Shown here: positions 17,733-29,052 of the stretch, piece after piece
Layout: every line of letters begins with the position of its first letter
How positions within the stretch are numbered: position 1 is the first letter of the stretch
Source of the DNA: Saccharothrix ecbatanensis
GTDB taxonomy: Bacteria > Actinomycetota > Actinomycetes > Mycobacteriales > Pseudonocardiaceae
DNA length: 64,000 bases
Reading direction: 5' to 3'
Assembly: GCF_014205015.1 (NCBI RefSeq)
Contig: NZ_JACHMO010000001.1
Span: 4,960,001-5,024,000 of the forward strand
Translations under genes and position numbers: made by a program
The notes under the pieces: model-generated
Seen by the model: the letters and a program-made list of their open reading frames with translations, nothing else
The model's database searches: none
What the model was told of the DNA's origin: nothing

Positions 17733-18928
17733 CACGCTCCACCTTCGCTCGACCCTGCAAGCAGGTCCTCGTCCAACACGGACACGCCGGGGAGCTCTTT
17801 GCCCTCCAGGTACTCAAGGGACGCCCCACCACCGGTGGAGATGTGCGAGAACCCGTCCTCGGGGAGGCCGAGCGCGCGCACGGCCGCGGCCGAGTCGCCG
17901 CCGCCGACCACGGTGAACGCGTCGCTCTTGACGAGCGCCTCGGCCACCGCGCGGGTGCCGCCGGAGAACGCCTCGAACTCGAACACGCCCATCGGGCCGT
18001 TCCAGAAGACGGTCTGGGCGTCGGCGAGCTTGGACGCGAACAGCTCGCGCGTCTTCGGGCCGATGTCGAGGCCCTGCCGGTCGGCCGGGATGGCGTCGGT
18101 GGCGACGACCTCGAACTCCGCGTCGGGCGCGAAGTCGTCGGCGGCCAGCACGTCGACCGGGAGCACGAGTTCGACGCCGCGCTCCTCCGCCTGGGCGAGG
18201 AAGCCGCGGACCTGGTCGAGCTGGTCCGCCTGGAGCAGCGAGCCGCCGACCTCGTGGCCCTGGGCCTTGAGGAAGGTGTAGGCCATGCCGCCGCCGATGA
18301 GCAGCCGGTCGACCTTGCCGAGCAGGTTCGCGATGACGCCGAGCTTGTCGGACACCTTCGCGCCGCCGAGCACGACGACGTACGGGCGCTTGAGGTCGTC
18401 GGTGAGCTTGCGCAGCACCTCGACCTCGGCCAGCACGAGGCCGCCCGCGTAGTGCGGGAGCTTCTTGGCCACGTCGTACACGGAGGCCTGCTTGCGGTGC
18501 ACCACGCCGAAGCCGTCGGAGACGAACGCGTCGGCCTTGGCGGCCAACTCGTCGGCGAGGGCGGCGCGCTCGGCGTCGTCCTTGCTGGTCTCACGGGCGT
18601 CGAAGCGGATGTTCTCCAGCAGCACCACGGTGCCGTCGCCGGCGGTCTCGGTGCCGATCTCGACCGCCTGGCCGAGGAGTTCACCGAGCCGCACCGCGAC
18701 GGGCGCGAGGGAGAACTTGGGGTCGGGCTCGCCCTTGGGGCGGCCCAGGTGTGCGGCGACCAGCACGCGGGCGCCCGCGTCAACGAGCGCCTTGATGGTG
18801 GGCACCGACGCGCGGACGCGGCCGTCGTCGGTGATCCGGTCGCCGTCGAGGGGGACGTTCAGGTCGGCGCGCACGAGGACGCGCCGACCCGAGACACCCT
18901 CGCTGAGCAGATCGTCGAGAGTCTTCAC
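17732..18928 (-). CDS. pgk: Phosphoglycerate kinase
   Basis: This enzyme transfers phosphate from 1,3-bisphosphoglycerate to ADP, the first ATP-forming step of glycolysis. The 398-residue protein has the N-terminal [13 protein letters not shown] signature, AAHLGRPKG, the Gly-rich hinge [12 protein letters not shown], and the C-terminal nucleotide motif [12 protein letters not shown] followed by [17 protein letters not shown]. The ATG at 18928 lies 19 nt after the gap stop. It is coupled to tpiA by a one-base overlap. Confidence 0.97.
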   Translation of the reverse strand: MKTLDDLLSEGVSGRRVLVRADLNVPLDGDRITDDGRVRASVPTIKALVDAGARVLVAAHLGRPKGEPDPKFSLAPVAVRLGELLGQAVEIGTETAGDGTVVLLENIRFDARETSKDDAERAALADELAAKADAFVSDGFGVVHRKQASVYDVAKKLPHYAGGLVLAEVEVLRKLTDDLKRPYVVVLGGAKVSDKLGVIANLLGKVDRLLIGGGMAYTFLKAQGHEVGGSLLQADQLDQVRGFLAQAEERGVELVLPVDVLAADDFAPDAEFEVVATDAIPADRQGLDIGPKTRELFASKLADAQTVFWNGPMGVFEFEAFSGGTRAVAEALVKSDAFTVVGGGDSAAAVRALGLPEDGFSHISTGGGASLEYLEGKELPGVSVLDEDLLAGSSEGGA

Positions 18929-18947
18929 AGCGAGTGACCTGTTTCGC

Positions 18948-20033
<1,086 letters not shown>

Positions 20034-20273
20034 CTAGCCTCCGGGCTGCGGCCCTGGTCACGTGGACCACCAGGATCTCTTTATCGAACAAGAAAATCCA
20101 GCTTGACGGCCTTGTTACCTCCGGGTAACAAGTCGCCGCGCGTTCGGGACCCCGCAGTACGCGACTCGCGGGCGCCTCACCTGAACCGGCCCGGTTCCCA
20201 GCCTATGTCTCACGGTGCGTGAACGCAGAACTCGCAGAACCCGGAGAACTCGCAGGCCGCGCGGTGACCGAGC

Positions 20274-20419
20274 GTTGGACTCGCAGGACCTGAGCGGCGA
20301 ACTCGGGGGGCCTGAACGTTCGACTCGCGGGGCCTGAGCGGCGAACTCGGGGGGCCTGAGCGTTCGACTCGCGGGGCCTGAGTGTTCGACTCGCGGGGCC
20401 TGAGTGTTCGACTCGCGGT
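20274..20419 (+). repeat. 22-bp tandem array, about 6.6 copies, in the gap/acyltransferase intergenic region
   Basis: The 538-bp gap 19953-20491 between the divergent gap and acyltransferase genes contains this array. Units start at 20274, 20296, 20318, 20340, 20362, 20384 and 20406 (partial). The core is GTTCGACTCGCGGGGCCTGA, with alternate units beginning GGCGAACTCGG. The first unit is the most diverged and resembles the array at 35037-35144 (shared pattern GA-CGT-GGACTC-C-GG). Upstream, 20222-20255 holds older degenerate copies (GAACTCGCAG twice). No gene is evident here. The gap promoter should lie near 19960-20120 but no clear -35/-10 could be picked out. Confidence 0.9.
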
Positions 20420-20491
20420 TTGGGGTGTGTGTAGTGGGCGTCACAGGGGCGGTTAGGCTGCGCGCCGTTCCTCAACCTGTGGCGGTGGACG

Positions 20492-22552
20492 GTGGCGTTG
20501 GCGACGGGTGGTCCTGAGGTCGCAGCGCCTGTTCGGGGGCCGTCCGCGGTCAGGGCCGACGTTCAAGGGCTGCGGGCGCTCGCCGTGGGGCTGGTGGTCT
20601 GCTACCACCTCCGCCCGGAGTGGCTGACCGGCGGTTTCGTCGGCGTTGACGTGTTCTTCGTGATCTCCGGCTTCCTGATCATCGGCACGCTCACCGGCGA
20701 GGTACGGCGCACCGGACGGGTCCGGCTGCTCGACTTCTACGCCCGCCGCATCCGCCGGTTGCTGCCCGCCGCCACCGCCGTGCTGCTGGCGATCACCGCG
20801 GCCGTGTTCACGCTGCTGCCCCAGTCCCGCTGGCCCGTCGTGCTGCGGGAAGTGGTGTTCTCGGCGCTGAACGCGCAGAACTGGCTGCTGGCCGTGCTGT
20901 CGGACGACTACGGGCACGCCACCGTCGGCGCGTCACCCGTGCAGCACTTCTGGTCGCTGGCCGTCGAGGAGCAGTTCTACCTGGTCATCCCGCTGGTCCT
21001 GCTGGCCGCCGCGCTGCTCGCGGCACGTCGGGGCGGCGGACCGGTGCGGTACGCGGTGGCGGCGGTCGGCGCGGTCACGGTCGTGTCGTTCGCGTTCTCG
21101 GTCTGGTACACGCCGGTCGACCACGGCGCGGCGTATTTCGTCACGCCGACCCGGATGTGGGAGCTGGGCGTCGGCGGACTGGCAGCGATGGCGCTGCACC
21201 GGCTGCGACCAGGTCCGTCGGCACGTCTGCTGCTCGGCTGGGGCGGGCTGGCGGCGGTGCTGGTCAGCGCGTTCTGGTTCACCACCGACATGGCGTTCCC
21301 GGGCTGGATCGCGGCACTGCCGACGGTCGGCACGGTGGCCATGCTGGTCGCCCGGGACGACTCGCTGGCCCGCCTCCTGGGACTCCGTCCGCTGACCTAC
21401 GTCGGCGACGTCTCCTACAGCCTGTACCTGTGGCACTGGCCGGTGATCGTGCTGCTGCTGGAGCTGACCGGCCGGGACGTGCTGAGCCGGTACCAGGTGG
21501 TGGCCGCCGCGGTGCTGAGCCTGGCGCTGGCGGCGTTGTCCAAGCACTTCGTCGAGGACCCGTTCCGGCACCGGCGCAACCGCAAGCGGACGACGTACGC
21601 GATCGGCGCCGGCCTGGTCGTGGTGACCGTGGCGGTCGCGTCGGGCGGCTGGGCGTCCGCCGAGTCGACGCTGGCCGCGCTGCGGACGAAGCCGGTGCTC
21701 GACGCCCGGTACCCCGGCGCGCTCGCCCTCGACCCGAGCCGGGCACGGCCCGTGCCGACAGGTGTCGCGCTCGCGCCCGCGCCCGCCGTTGCCGAGCAGG
21801 ACGGGCCGTTGGGCGACCTGCCCAACGACTGCAACATCTACGACATGGGCGGGCGGGTCACGTCGTGCATGTACGGCGATCCGGGCGCGGCCAAGACCGT
21901 GGTCGTGGTCGGCGACTCGCACGCCGCGCAGTTCAGCAGCGCCCTGGCGGAGTACGTGCGGCACGAGGGCGCGGGCCGGTGGCGGGTGAAGGTCGTCGTG
22001 CGCAACGGCTGCCCGTTCACCTCCGTGCCGCCGTCCGAGGCGGGCACGCCGATCGCCGTGTGCGCGGACGAGAACCGGCTGAAGCTGGACCTGATCCGTG
22101 ATCTGGACCCGGACCTGGTGGTCACCGCCGCCATGTCGCCGGAGTCCTACCGCGCGGACCTGAACTGGACGTGGGAGTCACCGGAACGCCAGGTCGAGGG
22201 CTACCGGACGATGCTGGCCGCGCTGTCCGAGGCGGACATCCCGGTCGCCGTGATCCGGGAGGTGCCGCGCCCGGTGACGTTCGTGGCGGCGTGCCTCGAA
22301 CGCCACCCGGACCGGCGGGCCGAGTGCGACACGCCCCGTGAGCTGGCCGTCGGCTCCCCCACCGACCCGCTGGCCGAGGCCGCGACCGGCCTGCCGGGTG
22401 TGCGGGTGGTGGACCTGACCGACTGGATCTGCCGCGCCGACGTGTGCCCGGCCGTGGTCGGCAACGTCGTCGTCTACCGCAACAACCACCTGACCGACAC
22501 GTACGTCAGATCCCTGGTCGACCCGCTGGTGGCCGCCCTCGGGCTCCGCTAG
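20492..22552 (+). CDS. Membrane acyltransferase with a C-terminal SGNH domain (OafA/YrhL type)
   Basis: This enzyme probably O-acetylates a cell-surface polysaccharide, peptidoglycan or exported glycolipid. The 686-residue protein has an N-terminal acyltransferase-3 domain of about ten helices (about 20-400), beginning DVQGLRALAVGLVVCYHLRP, with FFVISGFLI and RRIRRLLPA. A linker follows, then a periplasmic SGNH hydrolase-like domain with VVVVGDSHAAQF (nucleophile Ser about 472) and a terminal NNHLT block carrying the His. The GTG at 20492 is the assumed start. It stands alone between gap and whiA, a position not occupied by such a gene in the conserved gene order, and is convergent with whiA. 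Confidence 0.88.
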   Translation: MALATGGPEVAAPVRGPSAVRADVQGLRALAVGLVVCYHLRPEWLTGGFVGVDVFFVISGFLIIGTLTGEVRRTGRVRLLDFYARRIRRLLPAATAVLLAITAAVFTLLPQSRWPVVLREVVFSALNAQNWLLAVLSDDYGHATVGASPVQHFWSLAVEEQFYLVIPLVLLAAALLAARRGGGPVRYAVAAVGAVTVVSFAFSVWYTPVDHGAAYFVTPTRMWELGVGGLAAMALHRLRPGPSARLLLGWGGLAAVLVSAFWFTTDMAFPGWIAALPTVGTVAMLVARDDSLARLLGLRPLTYVGDVSYSLYLWHWPVIVLLLELTGRDVLSRYQVVAAAVLSLALAALSKHFVEDPFRHRRNRKRTTYAIGAGLVVVTVAVASGGWASAESTLAALRTKPVLDARYPGALALDPSRARPVPTGVALAPAPAVAEQDGPLGDLPNDCNIYDMGGRVTSCMYGDPGAAKTVVVVGDSHAAQFSSALAEYVRHEGAGRWRVKVVVRNGCPFTSVPPSEAGTPIAVCADENRLKLDLIRDLDPDLVVTAAMSPESYRADLNWTWESPERQVEGYRTMLAALSEADIPVAVIREVPRPVTFVAACLERHPDRRAECDTPRELAVGSPTDPLAEAATGLPGVRVVDLTDWICRADVCPAVVGNVVVYRNNHLTDTYVRSLVDPLVAALGLR

Positions 22553-22575
22553 ACGCCCGCTCCGAGCCCGGGGGG

Positions 22576-23562
22576 TCAGACCTCGGCGTCGAGCATGTCC
22601 GCGGTCACGGCGGACTCGGTGTCGGGCATGCCCAGCTCCTTCGCCCGCTTGTCCGCCATCGCCAGCAGCCGCCGGATCCGGCCCGCCACCGCGTCCTTCG
22701 TCATCTGCGGCTCGGACAGCTGGCCCAGCTCCTCCAGCGACGCCTGCCGGTGCGCCAGCCGCAGCTCGCCCGCCGCGGCCAGGTGGTCCGGCGCCTCGGC
22801 GCCCAGGATCTCCAGCGCGCGCTGCACCCTGGCCGCCGCCGCCACCGCGGCACGTGCCGACCGGCGCAGGTTCGCGTCGTCGAAGTTCGCCAGCCGGTTC
22901 GCCGTCGCACGCACCTCGCGGCGCATCCGGCGTTCCTCCCAGGCCAGCACGCTGTCGTGCGCGCCGAGCCTGGTCAGCATCGCGCCGATGGCGTCGCCAT
23001 CCCTTATCACCACGCGTTCCGCGCCGCGCACCTCACGCGACTTGGAGCCGATGCCCATCCGCCGTGCCGCGCCGACCAGCGCCAACGCCGCTTCCGGCCC
23101 CGGGCACGTCACCTCCATCGAGGACGACCGACCGGGTTCTGTCAGCGAGCCGTGCGCCAGGAACGCGCCGCGCCACGCCGCCTCCGCGTCGCACACACCG
23201 CCCGACACCACCGGGGCGGGCAGGCCGCGGACCGGTCGTCCGCGCGGGTCGAGCAGGCCGGTCTGCCTGGCCAGTCCTTCGCCGTCCTTGACCACCCGCA
23301 CCACGAACCGGGTGCCCTTGCGCAGGCCGCTGGACGTGATGGTGAACACGTCCGACTGGTGCCCGTACAGCTCGTGGATCTCGCGCCGCAACCGCCGCGC
23401 CGTGGAGCCCAGGTCCAGCTCCGCCTCGACGACCACCCGGCCGCCGACGATGTGCAGTCCGCCCGCGAAGCGCAGGAGGGAGGCGACCTCCGCACGGCGG
23501 CAGCAGGTCTTCGAGACGGCCAGCCTGCTCAGCTCGTCTTTCACCGCCGACGTCATCGCCAC
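22576..23562 (-). CDS. whiA: Sporulation/cell-division regulator WhiA
   Basis: WhiA is a DNA-binding protein with a LAGLIDADG-like N-terminal domain and a C-terminal helix-turn-helix. In sporulating actinomycetes it acts with WhiB in developmental control of cell division. The 328-residue protein contains [58 protein letters not shown] and the HTH region [16 protein letters not shown] (here [18 protein letters not shown]). The GTG at 23562 gives the family N-terminus MAMTSAV and has GAGG just upstream; the ATG at 23556 is possible. It overlaps the yvcK 3' end. Confidence 0.96.
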   Translation of the reverse strand: MAMTSAVKDELSRLAVSKTCCRRAEVASLLRFAGGLHIVGGRVVVEAELDLGSTARRLRREIHELYGHQSDVFTITSSGLRKGTRFVVRVVKDGEGLARQTGLLDPRGRPVRGLPAPVVSGGVCDAEAAWRGAFLAHGSLTEPGRSSSMEVTCPGPEAALALVGAARRMGIGSKSREVRGAERVVIRDGDAIGAMLTRLGAHDSVLAWEERRMRREVRATANRLANFDDANLRRSARAAVAAAARVQRALEILGAEAPDHLAAAGELRLAHRQASLEELGQLSEPQMTKDAVAGRIRRLLAMADKRAKELGMPDTESAVTADMLDAEV

Positions 23563-24584
23563 GGTGCCTCGCCTCCCCTGCTCGCACGATCTTCCTGGTG
23601 GGTTGTACTCGACGCCCCGCCGGTCCCGTCACCAGGGCCGGCCAACGCCCGCTCGATGCTCAACGCCAGCGCGGCCGGATCGTGACGGTCCGGCGCGCCC
23701 GCCACCGCGATCGGCGCGAGGTGCGCCGCAGCGCCGAGAGCTGCGGCGGCCCGTCCCAGCCGGTCCGGCACGGGCACCGCGCCGACGTCCGCGATCACCG
23801 CGTCCACGCGCAACGCCGGGGCGTGTTCGCACAGCACGTCCAGGTGGAGCTCCGGTGAAAACCCGGCGGTTTCCCCCGGTTGGGGGACGAGGTTGAGCAC
23901 CACGACCTTCCGCGCCGACGTGCGGACCAACGCGTCGTGCAGCTCCGGCACGAGCAGGTGGGGCAGCACGCTGGTGAACCACGAGCCCGGTCCGAGCAGC
24001 ACGACGTCCGCGTCCAGGACCGCTTCGACCGCCTGCGGGCAGCCGCGCGGGGCCTCCCCCGGACCGCCGGGGCCGTTCAGCCGGATGCGCTGCACCCGGC
24101 CGGGCGTGGTGGCGATCGCGACCTGGCCGCGGATCCGGCGCACCACGTCGGCGTCGTCGTCCAGCCCGGTCACGTCGGCCTCGATCGACAGCGGCTCGGT
24201 GCACATCGGCAGCACCCGGCCGCGCACGCCGAGCAGCCGTCCGGCCTCCTCCAGCACCGCGACCGGGTCGCCCAGCTGCTCCAGCAGGCCGGCCAGCACC
24301 AGGTTCCCCACGGCGTGCCCGGCGAGCGCGCCCGTGCCTCCGAACCGGTGTTGGAACAGCCGCGACCACAGCGCGCTCGACTCGTCCGTGCCGGCCAGCG
24401 CCACCATCGCCTTGCGCAGGTCACCGGGCGGCAGCAGGCCGAGTTCGCGGCGCAGCCGTCCCGAGGAGCCGCCGTCGTCGGCGACAGTCACCACGGCCGT
24501 CACGTCGTCGGTCAGCCTGCGCAGGGCGGTGAGCGTCGCGTGCAGCCCGTGCCCACCGCCCAGCGCTACCGCTCTCCGGCTCAC
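23553..24584 (-). CDS. yvcK: YvcK/CofD-like protein (gluconeogenesis factor family)
   Basis: This UDP-sugar-binding protein is linked in other bacteria to cell-wall growth under gluconeogenic conditions. In this gene order it always accompanies rapZ and whiA. The 343-residue protein starts with [18 protein letters not shown] and [18 protein letters not shown] (nucleotide-binding segments), followed by [11 protein letters not shown] and [17 protein letters not shown]. The last 30 residues ([20 protein letters not shown]) form a low-complexity tail. The start overlaps rapZ by 4 nt and the 3' end overlaps whiA by about 10 nt, so the genes are translated as a unit. Confidence 0.93.
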   Translation of the reverse strand: MSRRAVALGGGHGLHATLTALRRLTDDVTAVVTVADDGGSSGRLRRELGLLPPGDLRKAMVALAGTDESSALWSRLFQHRFGGTGALAGHAVGNLVLAGLLEQLGDPVAVLEEAGRLLGVRGRVLPMCTEPLSIEADVTGLDDDADVVRRIRGQVAIATTPGRVQRIRLNGPGGPGEAPRGCPQAVEAVLDADVVLLGPGSWFTSVLPHLLVPELHDALVRTSARKVVVLNLVPQPGETAGFSPELHLDVLCEHAPALRVDAVIADVGAVPVPDRLGRAAAALGAAAHLAPIAVAGAPDRHDPAALALSIERALAGPGDGTGGASSTTHQEDRASRGGEAPWR

Positions 24585-25468
24585 TCGCGTCCCAGGTCCC
24601 GGTGGACCACCTTGACCGCCATGCCGTCCTCGCTGGCCAGCCGGCCCGCCAACTCCTCGGAGATGGCCACGCTGCGGTGCTTGCCGCCGGTGCAGCCGAC
24701 CGCCAGCGTCAGGTACCGCTTGCCCTCACGCCGGTAGCCGGCGCCGATGAGCCGCAGCAGCTCGTGGTAGCGGTCCAGGAACTCCTCGGCGCCTTCCTGG
24801 GTGAGCACGTAGTTGCGCACCTCGCCGTCCAGGCCGGTCTGCTCGCGCAGCTCCGGGATCCAGAACGGGTTCGGCAGGAACCGCACGTCCATCACCAGGT
24901 CGGCGTCCATCGGCAGGCCGTACTTGTAGCCGAACGACAGCACCGTGACCCTGGTGCGCATCGCCGACTCGGTGCCGAACGTGTCCTCGATCTTGGCCCG
25001 CAGCTGGTGCACCGACAGCGCCGACGTGTCCAGCACCAGGTCGGCTTCCTCGCGCAGCGGCGTGAGGAGGATCCGCTCGTTCTCGATGCCGTCGGCCAGC
25101 CGCCCGTCCGCCTGCAACGGGTGGCCGCGCCGGACCGACTCGAACCGGCGGATCAGCACGTCGTCGGTGGCCTCCAGGAACAGCACCTTCGGCTTGTAGC
25201 CGCGCGCGTCCAGGTCCTTGATCACCGCCGCCAGGTCTTCGGTGAACGCGCGGCTGCGCACGTCCATCACGACCGCGACCCTGGTGATGGCGCCCCTGGC
25301 CTGCGCGCCCAGTTCCACCATGGTCGAGATCAGCTCGGGCGGCAGGTTGTCCACCACGAACCACCCGAGGTCTTCCAGGCACTTCGCGGCAGTGCTGCGG
25401 CCGGCCCCCGAGAGGCCCGTCACCACCGCGACTTCGATGCCGGACTTCTCGCCGGCCGGTGCGCTCAC
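24581..25468 (-). CDS. rapZ: RNase adapter protein / nucleotide-binding protein RapZ
   Basis: The 295-residue P-loop protein has a Walker A motif [20 protein letters not shown] (about 16), VDNLPPELI, and the C-terminal [12 protein letters not shown] that defines the RapZ/YvcJ family. In E. coli RapZ controls hexosamine synthesis through small RNAs; in actinobacteria the role is less clear. The GTG at 25468 overlaps the uvrC stop in a GTGA junction, so uvrC-rapZ-yvcK-whiA is one translationally linked operon. Confidence 0.95.
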   Translation of the reverse strand: MSAPAGEKSGIEVAVVTGLSGAGRSTAAKCLEDLGWFVVDNLPPELISTMVELGAQARGAITRVAVVMDVRSRAFTEDLAAVIKDLDARGYKPKVLFLEATDDVLIRRFESVRRGHPLQADGRLADGIENERILLTPLREEADLVLDTSALSVHQLRAKIEDTFGTESAMRTRVTVLSFGYKYGLPMDADLVMDVRFLPNPFWIPELREQTGLDGEVRNYVLTQEGAEEFLDRYHELLRLIGAGYRREGKRYLTLAVGCTGGKHRSVAISEELAGRLASEDGMAVKVVHRDLGRE

Positions 25469-27516
25469 GTTCGCTCCTGTCCGATCGTCGACTCCGTCGA
25501 CCCCTGTCCGATCGCCGACCCCGTCGACCGCTGTCCGATTGTCGACTCCGCCGGCCCCTGTCGGATCGTCGACTCCGTCGACGGGCCTCCACTGCCGGCC
25601 GCGCCCAGCGTCGCGCGCACGGCCTCCGCGGTGCGCCGGCCCACACCGGGCACCACGCTGATCTCGTCGATGCTCGCCTCACGCAACTTCTTGAGCGAGC
25701 CGAAGTGCTTCAGCAGCGCGGCTTTGCGCGACTGGCCCAGACCCGGCACCTCGTCCAGCGCCGACGTCGTCATCCGCTTGGACCGCTTCTGCCGGTGGTA
25801 GGCGATGGCGAACCGGTGCGCCTCGTCGCGCACCCGCTGCAACAGGTACAGGGCCTCGCTGGTGCGCGGCAGGATCACCGGGTCGGGCTCGCCGGGCACC
25901 CAGACCTCCTCCAGCCGCTTCGCCAGGCCGACCACCGCCACATCGGTGATGCCCAGCTCCGCCAGCACGTCGGAGGCTACCTGCGCCTGCGCGGCGCCGC
26001 CGTCCACGACGAGCAGGTTCGGCGCGTAGGCGAACTTGCGCGGCTTGCCCGTCTCCGGGTCGATGCCCGGGTTCGGTCCGGCAGGGTTCTTGTTCTCCCG
26101 CAGGTACGCCTGGAACCGCCGCCGCACGACCTCGGCGATGGAGCCGACGTCGCCCTGCTCGGCGCCTTCACGGACGGCGAACCGGCGGTACTCGGACTTG
26201 CGGGCGAGGCCGTCCTCGAACACGACCAGCGACGCGACCACGTCGGTGCCCTGGACGTGGCTGATGTCGGTGCACTCGATGCGCAGCGGCGCGGTGTCGA
26301 GGCCCAGGGCCTCCTGGAGCTCCTGCAGGGCCGCGGAACGGGCCGTCAGGTCGCCCGCGCGGCGGAGTTTGTGCTGTTGGAACGCTTCCTTGGCGTTGCG
26401 CTCGACCGTCTCCATGAGCGCGCGCTTGTCACCCCGTTGCGGCACTCTCAGTGCGACCTTGCCCTTGCGCAGCGCGGACAGCCACTTCTCGACCGCCTCC
26501 GCGTCGTCCGGCAGCTCCGGCACCAGCACCTCGCGCGGCACCGGCGCCGCCTCGACGCCGCCGGCCAGGGCGGACTCGGCCTGCTCGCCGTAGAACTGGG
26601 TGACGAACTGGTCGACCAGACCGGCCACGCCCGACTCGTCCACCTTGTCGACCACCCAGCCGCGCTGACCGCGCACCCGTCCGCCGCGCACGTGGAAGAC
26701 CTGGACGGAGACCTCCAGGTCGTCTTCCGCGAAGGCGACCACGTCGGCGTCCGTGCCGTCACCGAGGACGACGGCCTGCTTTTCGAGGGCGCGCTTGAGG
26801 GCCGCCTGGTCGTCCCGGAGGCGGGCGGCCTTCTCGAACTCGAGCTCCTCGGCGGCGGCCGTCATCTCGCGTTCGAGGCGGCGCACCATCGAGTCGGTCT
26901 TGCCGGCCAGGAAGTCGCAGAAGTCCTCGACGATGTCGCGGTGCTCGTCCGCGTCGACCCGGCCGACGCAGGGGGCGGAGCACTTGTCGATGTAGCCGAG
27001 CAGGCAGGGGCGGCCGATCTGTCCGTGGCGCTTGAACACGCCGGCCGAGCAGGTGCGGGCGGGGAAGACGCGGAGGAGGAGGTCGAGGGTCTCGCGGATC
27101 GCCCAGGCGTGCGCGTAGGGGCCGAAGTAGCGGACGCCCTTGCGACGCGGGCCGCGGTAGACGTGCAGGCGGGGGAATTCCTCGTGCAGCGTCACGGCGA
27201 GGACCGGGTAGGACTTGTCGTCGCGGTAGCGGACGTTGAAGCGCGGATCGAACTCCTTGATCCAGTTGTACTCGAGCTGGAGGGCCTCGACCTCGGTGCC
27301 GACGACGGTCCACTCGACGCTCGCCGCGGTGGTCACCATCTGGCGGGTGCGCGGGTGCAGGCCGGCGACGTCGGCGAAGTAGGAGTTGAGGCGTTGGCGC
27401 AGGCTCTTGGCCTTGCCGACGTACACCACGCGACCGCCGGCGTCGCGGAACTTGTACACGCCGGGGGCTTCGGGGATGGTGCCTGTCGCGGGGCGATAGG
27501 TCGACGGGTCGGCCAC
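25465..27516 (-). CDS. uvrC: Excinuclease ABC subunit C with a repetitive C-terminal tail
   Basis: UvrC makes the two incisions around DNA lesions in nucleotide excision repair. The 683-residue protein has the GIY-YIG nuclease ([20 protein letters not shown], about 20-40), a UVR domain ([19 protein letters not shown]), the RNase H-like half ([29 protein letters not shown]) and tandem helix-hairpin-helices ([26 protein letters not shown]). The last 45 or so residues are an extra tail of near-identical nine-residue repeats (consensus STESTIGQG) encoded by the array at 25477-25584; the family normally ends after the helix-hairpin-helix. A GTG start at 27516 is used. Confidence 0.96.
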   Translation of the reverse strand: MADPSTYRPATGTIPEAPGVYKFRDAGGRVVYVGKAKSLRQRLNSYFADVAGLHPRTRQMVTTAASVEWTVVGTEVEALQLEYNWIKEFDPRFNVRYRDDKSYPVLAVTLHEEFPRLHVYRGPRRKGVRYFGPYAHAWAIRETLDLLLRVFPARTCSAGVFKRHGQIGRPCLLGYIDKCSAPCVGRVDADEHRDIVEDFCDFLAGKTDSMVRRLEREMTAAAEELEFEKAARLRDDQAALKRALEKQAVVLGDGTDADVVAFAEDDLEVSVQVFHVRGGRVRGQRGWVVDKVDESGVAGLVDQFVTQFYGEQAESALAGGVEAAPVPREVLVPELPDDAEAVEKWLSALRKGKVALRVPQRGDKRALMETVERNAKEAFQQHKLRRAGDLTARSAALQELQEALGLDTAPLRIECTDISHVQGTDVVASLVVFEDGLARKSEYRRFAVREGAEQGDVGSIAEVVRRRFQAYLRENKNPAGPNPGIDPETGKPRKFAYAPNLLVVDGGAAQAQVASDVLAELGITDVAVVGLAKRLEEVWVPGEPDPVILPRTSEALYLLQRVRDEAHRFAIAYHRQKRSKRMTTSALDEVPGLGQSRKAALLKHFGSLKKLREASIDEISVVPGVGRRTAEAVRATLGAAGSGGPSTESTIRQGPAESTIGQRSTGSAIGQGSTESTIGQERT
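25477..25584 (-). repeat. 27-bp coding tandem repeat, four copies, at the 3' end of uvrC
   Basis: Four consecutive 27-bp units (25477-25503, 25504-25530, 25531-25557, 25558-25584) share the plus-strand core CTGTCCGATCGTCGACTCCG. They stay in frame and encode nine-residue repeats that end three codons before the UvrC stop. Confidence 0.95.
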
Positions 27517-28085
27517 GTGGCCAGCCTAGTTGGAGCGCGCCGCCTGGAGCGTCCCGGGCTGTGTTGGATTGCTGTGTTGGATTGCCGCTGCTCCGCAGGC
27601 GGCGGCTCGGTCGCCTGGGAGTCGACCGCTCGCGGCGCATTTTGCGACGATCGACGCGACCTCGCGTGGTGGGCCGGTTTTAGGGCACGCGGCGGAGGTT
27701 GAGGTGTGGCGGGGGCGGGCGAATCGCGGGCTCGGAGGCCGGAGGTTTGGGCCGCGCGGGGCTGAGGCCGAGGTTGGAATGGGGAAGGCAGCCAGGATCG
27801 GCTTGGCGCGCGGGTGTGGAAGGCCCGCAAAGGGCGCGCGGGTGCGGCGGGCCGACAAAGGGGCGCGCGGGTGCGGCGGGCGGGTCGGAAGGCCAGCGCG
27901 CGGGTCGGAAGGCCGGCGGGGGGTTGGGCGTGCGGCGGCGGGTAGGGCGTGCGGCGGCGGGTAGGGCGTGCGGCGGCGGGTAGGGCGTGCGGCGGCGCCG
28001 GGCGGTCGGGGGCGCGAGGGGCGGCTCGCGGCGCCGACTGCCCGGCTGGGCGGGGTGCGGTCGGGTGGGTTGGTGGCGGTGGGGG
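27517..28085. repeat. 569-bp non-coding G/C-rich region with nested minisatellites
   Basis: No convincing gene is present between uvrC and the Rieske gene; open frames here follow base composition only. The region carries imperfect repeats of GCGCGCGGGTGCGGCGGG near 27835-27880, two copies of GCGCGGGTCGGAAGGCC near 27880-27915, and a 19-bp tandem array at 27926-27997 (unit core GGGCGTGCGGCGGCGGGTA, 3.8 copies). The uvrC promoter should lie at its left end, but no clear -35/-10 is seen. Confidence 0.8.
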
Positions 28086-28544
28086 TCAGGCCAGGATGAT
28101 CTGGCCCGCTTCCACCTTGACCGGGACCTCGGTCAGGCCCTTGGTGGCCGGGCCCTTCGTCACCGCGCCGTCCGACGCGTTGAACGTGCTGCCGTGGTTC
28201 GGGCACGTGATCACGCCGCCCTCGGGCGGCGCCACGGCGGTGCCCTGGTGCGGGCAGGTGGCGTCGTAGGCCTTGACCGTCTCACCGGTGCGCACGAGCA
28301 CCAGCGGCTTGCTGTTGGACGGGTTGCCGGCCAGCATGCCGCCGCCGTCGGGCACGTCGGCCAGCGCGGCGATGATCGCGGGCCCGGACGAGCCGGGGGT
28401 GGTGCCGTCCGCCGGGGCGGTGCCGGTGTCGGGCGGTGTGGTCTCGCTGCCGCAAGCGGCCAGGCCGCCTGGGACGGCCAGCGCGACCAGCACGCCGCAC
28501 AGCATCGAGCGGCGAGACAGCGCTGTCTTCTCCACGGAACTCAA
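28086..28544 (-). CDS. Rieske [2Fe-2S] lipoprotein, Tat-type signal
   Basis: This is an exported iron-sulfur electron carrier. The 152-residue protein starts LSSVEKTALSRRSMLCGVLV, a twin-arginine-like signal, with a lipobox GGLAACG, so it is probably a Tat-exported lipoprotein. After a Thr/Pro-rich linker the Rieske domain shows both cluster-binding boxes, CPHQGT and CPNHGS, and the C-terminal TKGLTEVPVKVEAGQIIL. The TTG at 28544 is chosen because GGAGG lies 6 nt upstream and it is directly in front of the signal; a GTG four codons later is too far from that site. A second, shorter Rieske gene follows upstream on the same strand. Confidence 0.85.
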   Translation of the reverse strand: MSSVEKTALSRRSMLCGVLVALAVPGGLAACGSETTPPDTGTAPADGTTPGSSGPAIIAALADVPDGGGMLAGNPSNSKPLVLVRTGETVKAYDATCPHQGTAVAPPEGGVITCPNHGSTFNASDGAVTKGPATKGLTEVPVKVEAGQIILA

Positions 28545-28645
28545 AACGATCCTCCGCTGCGTGGTGGGTAGTCGTTCGGATTCACAGGGAATACGACACC
28601 ACGTGAAAGCGGGGTTCAACGCGCCCAACAGTTGAGACGGTTCTT

Positions 28646-29038
28646 TCAGGAAAGCACCACTTCGGGGCCGGACACGGCGACCGCGACCTCGGTCAACCCG
28701 CGCGGCGACGGGCCGGACAACACCGCTCCCGACGCCGGGTCGAACGCGCTGCGGTGCGTGGGGCACGTGATGACGCCGGCCGCGGGCGGGTTGACGGTCG
28801 TGCCCTGGTGCGGGCAGGCCGGGTGGAACGCCCGCACCTCCGACTCCGACGGCCTGACCAGCAACAACTGGCCGTCACCGCCGACGTCGACGAGCGCGCC
28901 GGACCCCACGGGCACGTCGGCGAGCGCGGCGACCCGGTCCCCCGGCCGGGCCGATCCGACACCGGGTTTGCGGGTGGGCGACCCGGTCCCGCACGCGGTC
29001 AGGGCGAGCAGGCCGCACAGCAGAGTCCGTCGGTCCAC
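28646..29038 (-). CDS. Second Rieske [2Fe-2S] lipoprotein paralogue
   Basis: The 130-residue protein begins VDRRTLLCGLLALTACG: a short signal with a twin arginine and a lipobox (LTAC). The Rieske domain has CPHQGTTV and CPTHRSAFD; the second box has Arg where Gly normally stands (CPxHG), while both cluster ligands (Cys and His) are kept. It is clearly homologous to the neighbouring Rieske protein (shared ALADVP, PAAGVITCP and RGLTEVAV-type blocks), pointing to a tandem duplication. The GTG at 29038 starts 14 nt downstream of the preceding gene stop. The redox partner is not encoded nearby. Confidence 0.85.
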   Translation of the reverse strand: MDRRTLLCGLLALTACGTGSPTRKPGVGSARPGDRVAALADVPVGSGALVDVGGDGQLLLVRPSESEVRAFHPACPHQGTTVNPPAAGVITCPTHRSAFDPASGAVLSGPSPRGLTEVAVAVSGPEVVLS

Positions 29039-29052
29039 TCGCCCATAATCGC

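Noticed and set aside
20274..20419. CRISPR array
   Set aside because: The 22-bp units are directly adjacent with no unique spacers and no cas genes are nearby, so it is a tandem repeat.
27530..28571. Plus-strand coding regions between uvrC and the Rieske gene
   Set aside because: The translated products are repeats of Gly, Arg and Ala that follow the minisatellite DNA. No start site, domain or neighbour supports them.
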